In this document: positions 1 to 8,260 of the stretch, one piece after another
Position numbering within the stretch: the stretch's first letter is position 1
Layout: each line of letters opens with the position of its first letter
Assembly: GCA_028285145.1 (NCBI GenBank)
Contig: JANQQC010000016.1
Span: forward strand, 1-64,000
DNA: 64,000 nt
Direction of reading: 5' to 3'
DNA from: Hyphomonadaceae bacterium
GTDB taxonomy: Bacteria; Pseudomonadota; Alphaproteobacteria; Caulobacterales; Hyphomonadaceae
Made by a program: the position numbers and the translations under genes
The notes under the pieces: model-generated
What the model was told of the DNA's origin: nothing
Database searches by the model: none
The model's input: the letters and a program-made list of their open reading frames with translations, nothing else

Positions 1-231
1 GGGCACCCGGACGGCGCTGCTAGACGGAGACCGGCACACCGCCGGTGCCGGGCCGCCAGACCGCGACCTCACCCCCCAAAGCCAGACGGCCGACCCGGCC
101 CTTCCGAGGAGCGATCAGAGGATCATAGCTGTGGCACACAGGAGGGGGATAAGTTTTGCGAGATTTCTTAGCCCGCGCCTCCCGGCGTCGGCCGGGATGT
201 GCAGCAACCACTATTGAACACGCGGTACCAG

Positions 232-252
232 ATCCCGGATCACGTCCGGGAT
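232..252. repeat. short inverted repeat
   Basis: Perfect 8-base arms ATCCCGGA and TCCGGGAT flank the spacer TCACG. There is no T tract on either side, so it is not a standard terminator. Confidence 0.5.
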
Positions 253-292
253 GAGCGGAGCAAAAGCGGGGATAAGCCCGGTCTTCCGGCCA

Positions 293-330
293 GCGTCACC
301 CTCAGACCGCCACACGGTCGAGGGTGACGC
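293..330. repeat. inverted repeat, 11-base arms
   Basis: GCGTCACCCTC (293-303) is perfectly complementary to GAGGGTGACGC (320-330), with a 16-base loop. No T tract follows on either strand. It could be an RNA hairpin, the end of an upstream transcript, or a dispersed intergenic palindrome. Confidence 0.5.
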
Positions 331-513
331 GGGTCGTGGGTTTGGCTTTGCTGCCACAATTTTTGGTTCAGGCTCGGGACGAGCGGACTCTGAGGCGACG
401 ATGCGTGCGATCTTAATCTCATGACAGACAAGCGCAGCGCTCAGCTTTATGTGTAACCAGTATTAGACGCTCCGGAGTGTTCGTGATCAACATGTGTGCG
501 GGGAGGACAACGC

Positions 514-1542
514 ATGGCGGACGCGTCTGACGGGCATCAGTCCAATGAAACCAAGGCTGAAGACTCCGATACCAGGCGACGCGTGACGGCAGCGCTTGAG
601 GCGTCCAGAATCGGGGTCTTCGAATTCGAGCCGCAAACGAACAAGGCGTTCTGGGATGACCGTGTTCGCCAGCTATGGGGCATCCCCGAAGGCGAAGACA
701 TCACTTATGAAACCGTGATTGCGCAGGTGCACCCTGATGACCATGCCTTGCATGATGGGGAGACTGCAAAAGCCCTAGACCCGAACGGGCCGGGCACAAT
801 GGACATGGAGTATCGGGTTATCCCCCGCGACGGTGCGCCGATGCGCTGGGTTCACGCACGCGCCAGGTGCACCTTTGACGGACAGATACCTGTCAGGCTG
901 CTGGGGACTGTGGAAGATGTGACGGAACGGCATGTGTTCGAGCAGCGCAATCAACTCCTGCTGCATGAGTTGCAGCACCGGGTGAAGAACACGCTCGCAA
1001 CTGTGATCTCAATTGCCAAACTTTCGGCCGACGGCACCAAGACCCTGGATGAGTATATCGATGCGCTGGAGGACCGGCTGCTGTCGATGTCTCGCGCGCA
1101 CAGCGTGCTGAGCCGGAGCGATTGGAGCGCCGTCGATATTCGGGACCTTCTCAAGAAGGAGTTCGATGCCTTTGTCGGGCCGGACTCTGACGCGCTAAGG
1201 TTCAGCGGGCCCGGACTTCTGATCCCGGCGCAGCATGTCCAGACCATGTCGATGGCAGTTCATGAACTGCTGACCAATGCCATGAAGCATGGAGGCCTGA
1301 GCGTTGGCGGGGGCCATGTCGAAGTTGAGACGCGCCATGAGGATGGCACAGCCGCTTTCATCTGGCGGGAGCGCTGCGCCCCGCAATTCACCGCAAACAG
1401 CAAACCCAGCGGTGGCTTTGGCAGCTTTCTCTTGAGTCAGATTTTGAGCGCGTCGCTTGGGGCGACAGTCGCCCATGAGATCACCCCGCAAGGGGCTTTG
1501 TTCGAACTGAAATTCCCACTCGCCTATGAGGCCGATACGTGA
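514..1542 (+). CDS. HWE-family PAS sensor histidine kinase
   Basis: A soluble sensor kinase of 342 residues with no membrane segment, so it probably senses a cytoplasmic signal. A PAS fold with PAC-like end covers about residues 30-144. The H-box follows (LQHRVKN, phospho-accepting His about 155). The N-box HELLTNAMKHGG and the WRE motif in the ATP-binding region (about 284-286) mark the HWE family, which is common in alphaproteobacteria. The start is set at ATG 514 because a GGGGAGGA ribosome site precedes it; a GTG 18 bases upstream is less likely. It overlaps the following receiver gene by four bases. HWE kinases often feed the general stress response or two-component branches, but no output gene is visible here. 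Confidence 0.88.
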   Translation: MADASDGHQSNETKAEDSDTRRRVTAALEASRIGVFEFEPQTNKAFWDDRVRQLWGIPEGEDITYETVIAQVHPDDHALHDGETAKALDPNGPGTMDMEYRVIPRDGAPMRWVHARARCTFDGQIPVRLLGTVEDVTERHVFEQRNQLLLHELQHRVKNTLATVISIAKLSADGTKTLDEYIDALEDRLLSMSRAHSVLSRSDWSAVDIRDLLKKEFDAFVGPDSDALRFSGPGLLIPAQHVQTMSMAVHELLTNAMKHGGLSVGGGHVEVETRHEDGTAAFIWRERCAPQFTANSKPSGGFGSFLLSQILSASLGATVAHEITPQGALFELKFPLAYEADT

Positions 1543-1907
1543 CTGACAAGCCAACCATCATGATCGTTGACGATCAGTTTCTTGTAGCCTTTGAGGCCGC
1601 CCGGCTCCTTGAAAGGAACGGCTTTGAGATCCTCGGGCCGTTCGGCGATGTCAGCGCAGCAATCTCCGGATTGGAGGAGAGCCCGCCGCACGCGGCCATT
1701 CTCGACATCAATCTGGGAGATGGCACGACCAGCGAATTGATCGCGGACAAGCTTATGGAGCGCAATCTTCCCTTCGTGTTCTACACCGGGTATGGCAGCG
1801 CCAACACGCTGCCGGACCGGTTCAACGGCATCACCGTGCTCAGCAAGCCGGTACGACCCGAGCAATTGCTCTCCGCGGCAACGACGCTGACATCCGCTTC
1901 CAGCTAA
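1539..1907 (+). CDS. single-domain response regulator (CheY-like receiver)
   Basis: A 122-residue protein made of one receiver domain. The acidic pair is at residues 11-12 (VDD), the phospho-acceptor Asp at 56 (AILDINLG), Thr 83 in FYTGYG and the conserved Lys at 103 (LSKP). There is no DNA-binding or enzymatic output domain. The GTG start lies inside the end of the kinase gene (GTGA overlap), so the two are translationally coupled and probably cognate. The receiver may act as a phosphate shuttle or sink, or by binding a partner protein. Stand-alone receivers beside HWE kinases are a known alphaproteobacterial arrangement. Confidence 0.88.
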   Translation: MTDKPTIMIVDDQFLVAFEAARLLERNGFEILGPFGDVSAAISGLEESPPHAAILDINLGDGTTSELIADKLMERNLPFVFYTGYGSANTLPDRFNGITVLSKPVRPEQLLSAATTLTSASS

Positions 1908-2078
1908 GCGCGCTCACAACCTCTTCGCGGTTACCTTGAAAGCGTCTCCTGGTGGCTCCCGCTTTGCCGTTTGCGAGCAGGGAGGATACGACACTCTACC
2001 AATCATCTCGTTGATGCCGCTGTTTGAGCCCCCGTGCTTGAGGGTTGGCATTGGCCGACATTCAGGAGAGACGTTCGG

Positions 2079-3296
2079 ATGAAAAAGACAATCCTTTGGG
2101 GGCTTGGCCTCCTTGTCCTTGCGGTTGCTGTTCTCTTTTTCTCATTCCGTGACCGGATTGATCGCGCGAGCACTGTGGCGACGCTGTTCACCGGTGCCGA
2201 GCAGTACGAGAACTTCAATCGCATGGACGAGATGTTTCCATCCTCAACCCTGGTGCCAGCCCCAACGCCGCTTCAGTTTCCGGGCGGTGACCCGATCAGC
2301 CTGCCGGACCAGTTCGAATATGGTGACGAGACGATCAGCACAGAGACGTTTCTCGAGGAGACGGATACAAGCGCATTGCTCGTCTTGAAGGATGGCGCGA
2401 TCGTCTATGAGAATTACTGGCTGACGGGCGGGCGGGATGTGACCTGGCTGTCCATGTCCGTCGCCAAGAGTTTTGTGTCCGCCCTGATAGGGATTGCGGT
2501 CGCCGAGGGTCACATCCAATCGGTCGAAGACTCTGTTACAGATTACGCGCCAGAGCTTGCCGGCTCGGCCTATGACGGCGTGCGGATCAAGGACGTCCTT
2601 CAGATGTCATCGGGCGCGCGCTGGAACGAGGACTATAATGATCCGGAGTCTGACATTAACCGGTTTGGCCGGATCTTCGCGATTGGCGGATCGCTCAACG
2701 AATTTGCCGCCACGCTGACGCAAGAGAATGAGCCGGGGACGTTTAACCGCTACAACTCCACAGACACGCAGGTGCTCGGGTTGGTGCTCGTCAATGCGAC
2801 TGGCCGTTCCATTGCCGACTACATGACGGAGACCCTCTGGCATCCCATGGGGGCCGAGAGCGAGGCGCACTGGCTGCTCGATGGCGACGGGATGGAAATG
2901 GCCTTTGGGGGCTTCAATGCGACCGCGCGTGACTATGCCAAGATTGGCGAGCTTTACCGGCTGAACGGCGCGCTTAACGGCCAGCAGATCGTACCCGCGG
3001 ACTGGGTGGCGGCGTCGGTGCGTCCCGACGGACCGCATCTTGAACCGGGCAAGGATAATCCGGCATCAGACTTCGAGCTTGGCTATGGCTATCAATGGTG
3101 GATTCCCGAAGGCGGGGAGGGGGAGTTTTCGGCAATCGGCGTCTACAATCAGTTTGTGTTCGTGAACCCTGCGCAAGACCTCGTCATCGTGAAGCTGTCC
3201 GCGTTCAGCGATTACGGCGTGTCGCTGGAGGAAAGCAGCTATCGCGAGATCGAGACGATCGAGTTCTTCCGCGCGATTGCGGATGTGGCGCGGTAG
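2079..3296 (+). CDS. membrane-anchored serine hydrolase, beta-lactamase/class C fold
   Basis: A 405-residue protein with one N-terminal membrane helix (about residues 4-25) followed by a periplasmic beta-lactamase-family domain. The active-site S-x-x-K is SVAK (Ser about 127, Lys about 130), and a YNS motif (RYNSTD) fits the second catalytic motif. Family members include esterases, D-aminopeptidases and penicillin-binding-like enzymes, so the substrate cannot be assigned. ATG 2079 follows an AGGAGAGA ribosome site; a GTG 45 bases upstream has no such support. The phosphatase gene follows after 15 bases and may be cotranscribed. Confidence 0.85.
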   Translation: MKKTILWGLGLLVLAVAVLFFSFRDRIDRASTVATLFTGAEQYENFNRMDEMFPSSTLVPAPTPLQFPGGDPISLPDQFEYGDETISTETFLEETDTSALLVLKDGAIVYENYWLTGGRDVTWLSMSVAKSFVSALIGIAVAEGHIQSVEDSVTDYAPELAGSAYDGVRIKDVLQMSSGARWNEDYNDPESDINRFGRIFAIGGSLNEFAATLTQENEPGTFNRYNSTDTQVLGLVLVNATGRSIADYMTETLWHPMGAESEAHWLLDGDGMEMAFGGFNATARDYAKIGELYRLNGALNGQQIVPADWVAASVRPDGPHLEPGKDNPASDFELGYGYQWWIPEGGEGEFSAIGVYNQFVFVNPAQDLVIVKLSAFSDYGVSLEESSYREIETIEFFRAIADVAR

Positions 3297-3311
3297 GGCA
3301 GGCTTTGCCGG

Positions 3312-3797
3312 ATGCTGAACACTCTAACGCCCGCCGATCTTGTTCTCGGACCTCGCCCTGGGAAGAAGTCCATGAACCGGTTGTCCGAGCTCGGACTGAC
3401 CCATTGCTGTACGCTGCTGAGTGAGAAGGAAGACCCCAATGCGATCAAGCGGATTTGTGGCCGTCTGGGATGCGAGTGGATCTGGCTTCCCGTGGATGGG
3501 GGCGGACTGGATACGCTAAAGGCGGTGCCCATTGCAGATTATGTTCACCAGCTGGACGAGGCGCTTGGAGGGATCGAGACTCCCAAAGTCTATCTGCATT
3601 GCTCCGCCGGGATACACCGGACGGGGTACGTGGTTTACATCCTCCTGCGTCTCATGGGCCTGGACGAGGCAGATGCACTCAAAACGCTGAACGAGTTGAG
3701 GCCCGTGACGGCAGAGCAGGTGGGGAGCGAGAGGATCGCGCTCGCCGAGGCTGTCTTTCAAGAGTGTTGGCCGGCCCAGGGGCGAAAGAAAAGATAA
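3312..3797 (+). CDS. dual-specificity/tyrosine phosphatase family protein
   Basis: A 161-residue cytoplasmic protein with the Cys-x5-Arg phosphatase loop HCSAGIHRTG (Cys 97, Arg 103), followed by a helix typical of dual-specificity phosphatases (LLRLMGLDEADAL). It could dephosphorylate protein Tyr/Ser/Thr or a small phosphorylated molecule; the sequence does not say which. The ribosome site is weak, and the gene sits 15 bases after the serine hydrolase, so it may depend on upstream transcription. Confidence 0.82.
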   Translation: MLNTLTPADLVLGPRPGKKSMNRLSELGLTHCCTLLSEKEDPNAIKRICGRLGCEWIWLPVDGGGLDTLKAVPIADYVHQLDEALGGIETPKVYLHCSAGIHRTGYVVYILLRLMGLDEADALKTLNELRPVTAEQVGSERIALAEAVFQECWPAQGRKKR

Positions 3798-3856
3798 GCG
3801 TTCCGTACCAAGGGCAAGGGTGCACAAGTCCCCGCAAGGATGACCTTTTTGAAGAA

Positions 3857-3880
3857 TCACCTAGAATTGCGTTTAGGTGA
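3857..3880. promoter_or_regulatory. palindrome upstream of DnaB-like gene
   Basis: Perfect 7-base arms TCACCTA and TAGGTGA are separated by ten bases in an AT-richer stretch 126 bases upstream of the DnaB-like ATPase. The symmetry suits a dimeric repressor site. No adjacent regulator gene is present, so the assignment is tentative. Confidence 0.35.
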
Positions 3881-4005
3881 GCTCGCGCCTCCCCCCTCCT
3901 TTTGGGAAAGCATGTGACATGCAGAGTTTTGATCTCAACGAACCAAGCGTTCGAGCATTTGCATAAGGAGGGATTGCGAAAAAGCTCGAATGAGGAGGTT
4001 CTTCC

Positions 4006-4719
4006 ATGAGACTATCAGCCCCGATATTTCGACTGAAAAAGCAAGCCCGGACACTGGCGCGAACGCACAACATCCCACTTCACGACGCGCTGAACCGCAT
4101 TGCAAAGCGTGAAGGCTTTGAGAGTTGGAGCCTGTTGTCGGCTCGCTTCAGTCTCGACCCGGCGACCGTTCAAATCCTGGATCAATTCAGTCCTGGCGAT
4201 CTTATCCTGCTTGCTGCACGACCCTTTCAAGGCAAGACAACACTGGGACTATCGCTGATTGTCGAAGCGCACAGGAAGAACATCAAAGGTGCGTTCTTTA
4301 CGCTAGACCTCACGAGTGCCGATGTCCGCGACCGTCTCGCTTCCCTTGGTGTCGAGCAGCCGATAGCGGGTGAGCAAATCGTTTGCGACACATCCGATGA
4401 TATCAGCGCGCCATATATCATCCGACAGTTGCAGAACGCGTCGTCAGGCATGCTGGTCGTCATTGACTATCTGCAGATTCTTGACCAGCGACGCGACAAG
4501 CCATTGCTACAAGATCAGGTGCATATGCTGAAAGCGTTCGCGCAGAAAACGGGTGCGATTGTTATTCTGATCTCTCAGCTGAACCGGCATTACAATCCGA
4601 CACAGAAGAACATCCCCGACCTCTCTGACGTTCATCTTCCTAATCCCATAGATCTGGGCATGTTCTCGAAGACCTGCTTCCTGAGTAATGGCGAGATCCA
4701 ATTGGATGCGGCTGCCTAG
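4006..4719 (+). CDS. DnaB-like RecA-fold ATPase with small helical head
   Basis: A 237-residue protein. Residues about 8-48 form a short helical domain with the pattern LKKQARTLAR...ALNRIAKREGFESWSLL, which resembles the Glyoxalase_8/PF20066-type domain found at the N-terminus of varied alphaproteobacterial accessory proteins. The rest is a compact RecA core of the replicative-helicase C-terminal type: Walker A RPFQGKTTL (Lys 77), a TLDL segment where DnaB has SLEM, Walker B VVIDYLQIL (Asp 154) and the ISQLNR motif. There is no DnaB N-terminal domain, so it cannot be the replicative helicase. GAGGAGG precedes ATG 4006. Base composition is lower in GC than the neighbours, suggesting acquisition. 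The biological role is unknown. Confidence 0.72.
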   Translation: MRLSAPIFRLKKQARTLARTHNIPLHDALNRIAKREGFESWSLLSARFSLDPATVQILDQFSPGDLILLAARPFQGKTTLGLSLIVEAHRKNIKGAFFTLDLTSADVRDRLASLGVEQPIAGEQIVCDTSDDISAPYIIRQLQNASSGMLVVIDYLQILDQRRDKPLLQDQVHMLKAFAQKTGAIVILISQLNRHYNPTQKNIPDLSDVHLPNPIDLGMFSKTCFLSNGEIQLDAAA

Positions 4720-4941
4720 GACATTATGCGCCCGGTGCCGCCGCGCCATACGGCGACGCCGGATGGCACAAATTGGTATCAAGCGTTGATGGGAAGCCGG
4801 ATATCTACTTGATGACCTAAAGCGGCTGCAAGCCGGTCCCTGCGTTCCAACGCTTACGCTCACAATTTCAACGCTTCTTCCAACCGCCGCTTCCACGGAG
4901 GCGTGGTGTTGGGGGTCCACTCAAGAAAAGGACCTCGACAC

Positions 4942-5709
4942 ATGTTCAATATCTTCAACTATATTCTGTTCGCCGCGATTGGCGTTTTCGTACTGCTGGA
5001 CATTGCGGTGCCGGCGCGATCGTTTCCCTCGATCCGCTTCTGGCGGGTGCGCGGGGCGATCTCTGCGCTGCTCTATTTCGCGATTGCGAGCTATGCGCCG
5101 TTTCTCTGGGCCGACTGGCTGGGAGCATACGCGCTGTTCGACGCCTCCGCGTTGCCTCTGTGGGCGGCGATCATTGGCGGGCTGCTCGTCTCACAGCTGA
5201 TCCAGTATTGGTGGCATCGGGCCATGCACGCCTCCGATACGCTGTGGCGCGTGTTTCACCAGACCCATCACTCGGCAGAACGGATGGATATCTGGGGCGC
5301 GCTCTGGTTCCACCCGCTGGATGCGCTGGGCTTCACCTTCTTTGCCAGTTTCTCGTTGACGGTGGTGTTCGGCGTTGAGCCGCTAGCGGCGGGGGTCGTC
5401 GCGGTGATCGCCGGCATTTGCGATGTCTTCACGCACGCCAATCTGCGCACACCGCGCTGGCTGGGCTGGGTGGTGCATCGCCCTGAGAGCCATGGGCTGC
5501 ACCATCAGCGGGGCCGCCATACCGGAAACTTCGGTGTGCTGACGATCTGGGATCAGGTCTTCGGGACGTATGAAAACCCTAAAGGCTGGGAAGGGCAGGT
5601 CGGCTTCTGGGACGGCGCGTCGAACGAGATCTGGCGGCTGCTGAGCTTTCAGGAGGTCGCTGGCCGGAAACCGCGAGACGATAGGGAGCGGCCGGTTGCT
5701 GCCGAATAG
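4942..5709 (+). CDS. sterol desaturase/fatty acid hydroxylase family protein
   Basis: A 255-residue integral membrane di-iron oxygenase. Histidine clusters are WWHRAMHA, HQTHHS and HGLHHQRG, the usual eight-His pattern of the family, set between hydrophobic helices (about 5-22, 38-60, 70-90, 135-160). Members hydroxylate or desaturate lipids, sterols or carotenoids; the substrate cannot be read from the sequence. ATG 4942 is preceded by AAAAGGA. A second family member lies at 21681-22490, but that one carries its own regulator gene. Confidence 0.85.
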   Translation: MFNIFNYILFAAIGVFVLLDIAVPARSFPSIRFWRVRGAISALLYFAIASYAPFLWADWLGAYALFDASALPLWAAIIGGLLVSQLIQYWWHRAMHASDTLWRVFHQTHHSAERMDIWGALWFHPLDALGFTFFASFSLTVVFGVEPLAAGVVAVIAGICDVFTHANLRTPRWLGWVVHRPESHGLHHQRGRHTGNFGVLTIWDQVFGTYENPKGWEGQVGFWDGASNEIWRLLSFQEVAGRKPRDDRERPVAAE

Positions 5710-5722
5710 GGCGATGAATCGA

Positions 5723-5750
5723 CAGGCGTCTCGTCTTGTGCAGACGCCTG
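5723..5750. terminator. hairpin between convergent genes
   Basis: Perfect 9-base arms CAGGCGTCT and AGACGCCTG enclose a 10-base loop in the 47-base gap between the hydroxylase and the leftward hydrolase. No T tract follows on either side, so it may be a weak bidirectional terminator or a transcript-protecting hairpin. Confidence 0.4.
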
Positions 5751-5756
5751 CTCGCC

Positions 5757-6665
5757 TCAGGCGGCCTTACCGGTGAGGCGGTACTCGCTTTTGACGCCGG
5801 GCGTGGCGTCCGGTGTCTGCACCACGCCGCGCTCGACCAGATGGATCATATGTCCGAGCACGGAATGGCAGGCCGCCGGGTGCAGCTTCTTGTCGACGGC
5901 CGCGTAGATCGTCTTCACCATTTCGGGAATGTCGGTGTCGCCTTCGGCCATCCGGCCAAGAATGGCGGCCTCGCGCGCGTTGCGGTGATCGATATAGGCC
6001 TGGATGAACCCGTTTACGTCTTCAGTGACAGGTGAACCATGGGTCGGGTAGATGGTTTCGAAGCCGCGATCGCGGACCTTGGCGAGGCTGTGCATATAGT
6101 CGCCCATATCTCCATCTGGTGGCGAGATGACCGTGGTCGACCAGCCCATGATGTGATCGCCTGAGAAGATCGCGTTCTCTTCCTTCAGGGCGTAGCAGAC
6201 ATGATTGGAGGTGTGGCCGGGGGTCTCGATCGCTTCCAGCGTCCAGCCGGGGCCTGAACAGGTCCAGCCATCCTCGACGGTGACATCCGGGCGGAAGGAG
6301 AGATCGTCACCGGCTTCCATGCGCACTTCGGACTCGGTCGGGATGGCCGGGCCTTTTGCGTAGACCTTGCAGCCGGCCCATTCGGCGAGCGGGTGGGCGA
6401 GGGGGGAGTGGTCCATATGGGAGTGGGTGACCACCACATGGGTCACGGTCTCGCCTTCAAGGGCTTTCTTCAGCGCCTCGAAATGCTCGTCCAGCATTGG
6501 GCCGGGATCGATGACGGCCACCTCGCCGCGCCCGACAATATAGACGCCTGTGCCGGTGTAGGTGAATGCGCCGGGGTTCTCCGCGATCACGCGGCGGATG
6601 AGCGGGCTCATCTCGTCGACGCGTCCGTATTCGAACTCAATCTCTCGTACAAACGGGATTGCCAT
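5757..6665 (-). CDS. metallo-beta-lactamase-fold hydrolase (LACTB2/glyoxalase II-like)
   Basis: A 302-residue cytoplasmic protein. The metal-binding motif is HSHMDH (His 81, His 83, Asp 85, His 86), followed by ETPGHTSNH and a late FSGDH segment, as in glyoxalase II and LACTB2-like hydrolases. A C-terminal helical region (HPAACHSVLGHMIHL) resembles the winged-helix tail of LACTB2 proteins. Substrates could be a thioester or an RNA end. It is the last gene of a leftward group, 42 bases after the ATP-grasp-like gene, and is probably cotranscribed with it. Confidence 0.83.
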   Translation of the reverse strand: MAIPFVREIEFEYGRVDEMSPLIRRVIAENPGAFTYTGTGVYIVGRGEVAVIDPGPMLDEHFEALKKALEGETVTHVVVTHSHMDHSPLAHPLAEWAGCKVYAKGPAIPTESEVRMEAGDDLSFRPDVTVEDGWTCSGPGWTLEAIETPGHTSNHVCYALKEENAIFSGDHIMGWSTTVISPPDGDMGDYMHSLAKVRDRGFETIYPTHGSPVTEDVNGFIQAYIDHRNAREAAILGRMAEGDTDIPEMVKTIYAAVDKKLHPAACHSVLGHMIHLVERGVVQTPDATPGVKSEYRLTGKAA

Positions 6666-6707
6666 GGGGTCGTGTCTGTCCGTTATCGTCGCCGTCTCAG
6701 CGGCGGT

Positions 6708-7643
6708 CTATCTTCGCTTCGGCGCGAATTTGGCCGCAAAGGCCCGCGCCATGATCCGGGTTGCCCGCAGCTTGAACCCGAGGTTCAGAGCGATGGGCGG
6801 ACCCATGTCGGTTTTGTTTGCGTCGACGATGAAAATCTTCCCCGACGCGCGGTCACGTAATACGTCGATTCCGCCCCAGTCCAGACCGATTTCCCGTGCA
6901 AAGGCCGTTATCACGTTGATTTCATCCGGCGTGTAGCAATTGCGAGGTGTGTCGAGCAGGACTTCGGCATTCTCGTTCAGGAAACGCCGCTCCAGCGGAC
7001 GGCGTTTGCGGAAGGAGACCGCCGGCTCGCCGCCAACGATGCAGCAGCGCAGATCCTCGACGAGGCCGCCTTCAATCTCATTATCGATCAGGCGCTGATA
7101 GGTCTTGCCCGGAACCGGATCGCGCGGGCCTTCGATGACGCGGCCATCATGGGCGGCATTCATTTCCGACTTTTCCACCATCGGGCCTTCATAGGTGCGT
7201 GGATCAACGCCGAGTTCATAGCCCGCCACCCTGGCGAAGGCTGCCTCCACGTGGGACTTGGAGACGTCGTCGCATTCGAAATTGACCAGCATCGCACCGG
7301 GCTTGGTGATTGGCGGGATGTTCGCGGTCTGGGTGGTGTCATCGAACTGGAAGACGATGTCCGCTTCTGACGGATCATCTATCAGCTTGGCCCCCGATAC
7401 ATGTGTAACCGGCCAGATGAAGTACCAGGGGCGGGGCTTGTCCGGATAGAAAGCAATGGTGGGACGCTTGTGACCGGTGACACGCCGCCATGTGCGCCAG
7501 ACCTGTGCGAAGAAGTAGAAGCTAAACCAGGTGAAGAAGTCGTTCAGGAGTGCCAGATTGGCCGGGACACGGTGCCCGGTCTTCTTCACCAGTATCGCGC
7601 CGTCATCATATTCGAAGTCAGACCACCAAATCCGGTTTGTCAT
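6708..7643 (-). CDS. ATP-grasp-like protein of unknown substrate
   Basis: A 311-residue protein whose C-terminal half has ATP-grasp features: a basic patch around FRKRRPLERRF, then GLDWGGIDVLRD and FIVDANKTDMGPP, the expected nucleotide and Mg-binding region. The N-terminal half carries a hydrophobic aromatic stretch (NDFFTWFSFYFFAQVW), possibly membrane associated. ATP-grasp enzymes ligate carboxylates to amines or thiols; the substrate here is unknown. ATG 7643 follows GGAG at good spacing; a TTG four codons upstream is less likely. It probably shares a transcript with the metallo-hydrolase that follows. Confidence 0.62.
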   Translation of the reverse strand: MTNRIWWSDFEYDDGAILVKKTGHRVPANLALLNDFFTWFSFYFFAQVWRTWRRVTGHKRPTIAFYPDKPRPWYFIWPVTHVSGAKLIDDPSEADIVFQFDDTTQTANIPPITKPGAMLVNFECDDVSKSHVEAAFARVAGYELGVDPRTYEGPMVEKSEMNAAHDGRVIEGPRDPVPGKTYQRLIDNEIEGGLVEDLRCCIVGGEPAVSFRKRRPLERRFLNENAEVLLDTPRNCYTPDEINVITAFAREIGLDWGGIDVLRDRASGKIFIVDANKTDMGPPIALNLGFKLRATRIMARAFAAKFAPKRR

Positions 7644-7748
7644 ATCGGTCTCCAAACCGGTCGGCCCGGGCGTTCGGGAAGCTCGTTACGCCGCATCGCT
7701 AGAGCGAAGCGTTCAACATGGTCTTTGTGGCGCAAATGCAGCACGGTG

Positions 7749-8159
7749 TCACAGCAGTTCTGCAATACTGGACAGGTCGTAACCTGCATTAGCGGCGGCT
7801 TCGACGATTTCCTGGGATTGGCCCTGTCCGGCATGGACGAGCGCCCAGGCGGTGATTGAGCGCGTGCCGGTTCGGCAATAGGCGAGAACGGGGCTCGGCG
7901 CTTCGCTGATGATCGATCCCATCCGTTCGACCACATCTGGCGTGGGCGCGCCCGAAAAGGGCAAGGCCGCAAATGACAGGCCGAGACTTTCCGCCTTTGC
8001 CCGAATGCCGCCCATGCGCGGCTGGTCGACGCCACCCTCGCCGTCCGGCCGATTGGCGACGAGGGTCTTGAAGCCTGCCGCGGCGATGGCTTCGACATCG
8101 TCTTCGGAGATTTGGGGCGCGACGGCGAAGGTGTCGGTAACCCGTCTGATATCAGCCAT
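7749..8159 (-). CDS. TIGR01244/DUF442 phosphatase- or sulfurtransferase-like protein
   Basis: A 136-residue protein of the DUF442 family, known as the phosphatase-fold part of Blh-type beta-lactamase-like hydrolases. It has the Cys-x5-Arg loop CRTGTRS near residue 105 and the family pattern VANRPDGE near residue 35. Homologues are linked to sulfide oxidation or to dephosphorylation. A metallo-beta-lactamase-fold gene lies two genes downstream on the same strand, consistent with a split version of the fusion seen elsewhere. Confidence 0.82.
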   Translation of the reverse strand: MADIRRVTDTFAVAPQISEDDVEAIAAAGFKTLVANRPDGEGGVDQPRMGGIRAKAESLGLSFAALPFSGAPTPDVVERMGSIISEAPSPVLAYCRTGTRSITAWALVHAGQGQSQEIVEAAANAGYDLSSIAELL

Positions 8160-8260
8160 GTGGGACTCTTATTTATGTCTGCGTTCAGGCCGAACGTAGA
8201 CAGCGCCGCCTGCGCTGCCAAGACACGAGGGGATGAGACTAATGTGATTGGCAGGCAGTC

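Larger units (their letters stand above)
1..513. other. gene-free leading stretch
   Basis: No convincing gene is visible before the kinase. Plus-strand frames are open from the window edge to stops near 173 and 217, so the 3' end of a gene entering from the left cannot be excluded, but neither translation resembles a known family. The stretch holds two clean inverted repeats (232-252 and 293-330). The last 50 bases should contain the promoter of the kinase operon, but I cannot identify a promoter with confidence. Confidence 0.4.

Noticed and set aside
1-217. Possible 3' end of a gene entering from the left
   Set aside because: The open plus-strand frames at the edge do not resemble any family and cannot be distinguished from chance in GC-rich DNA.
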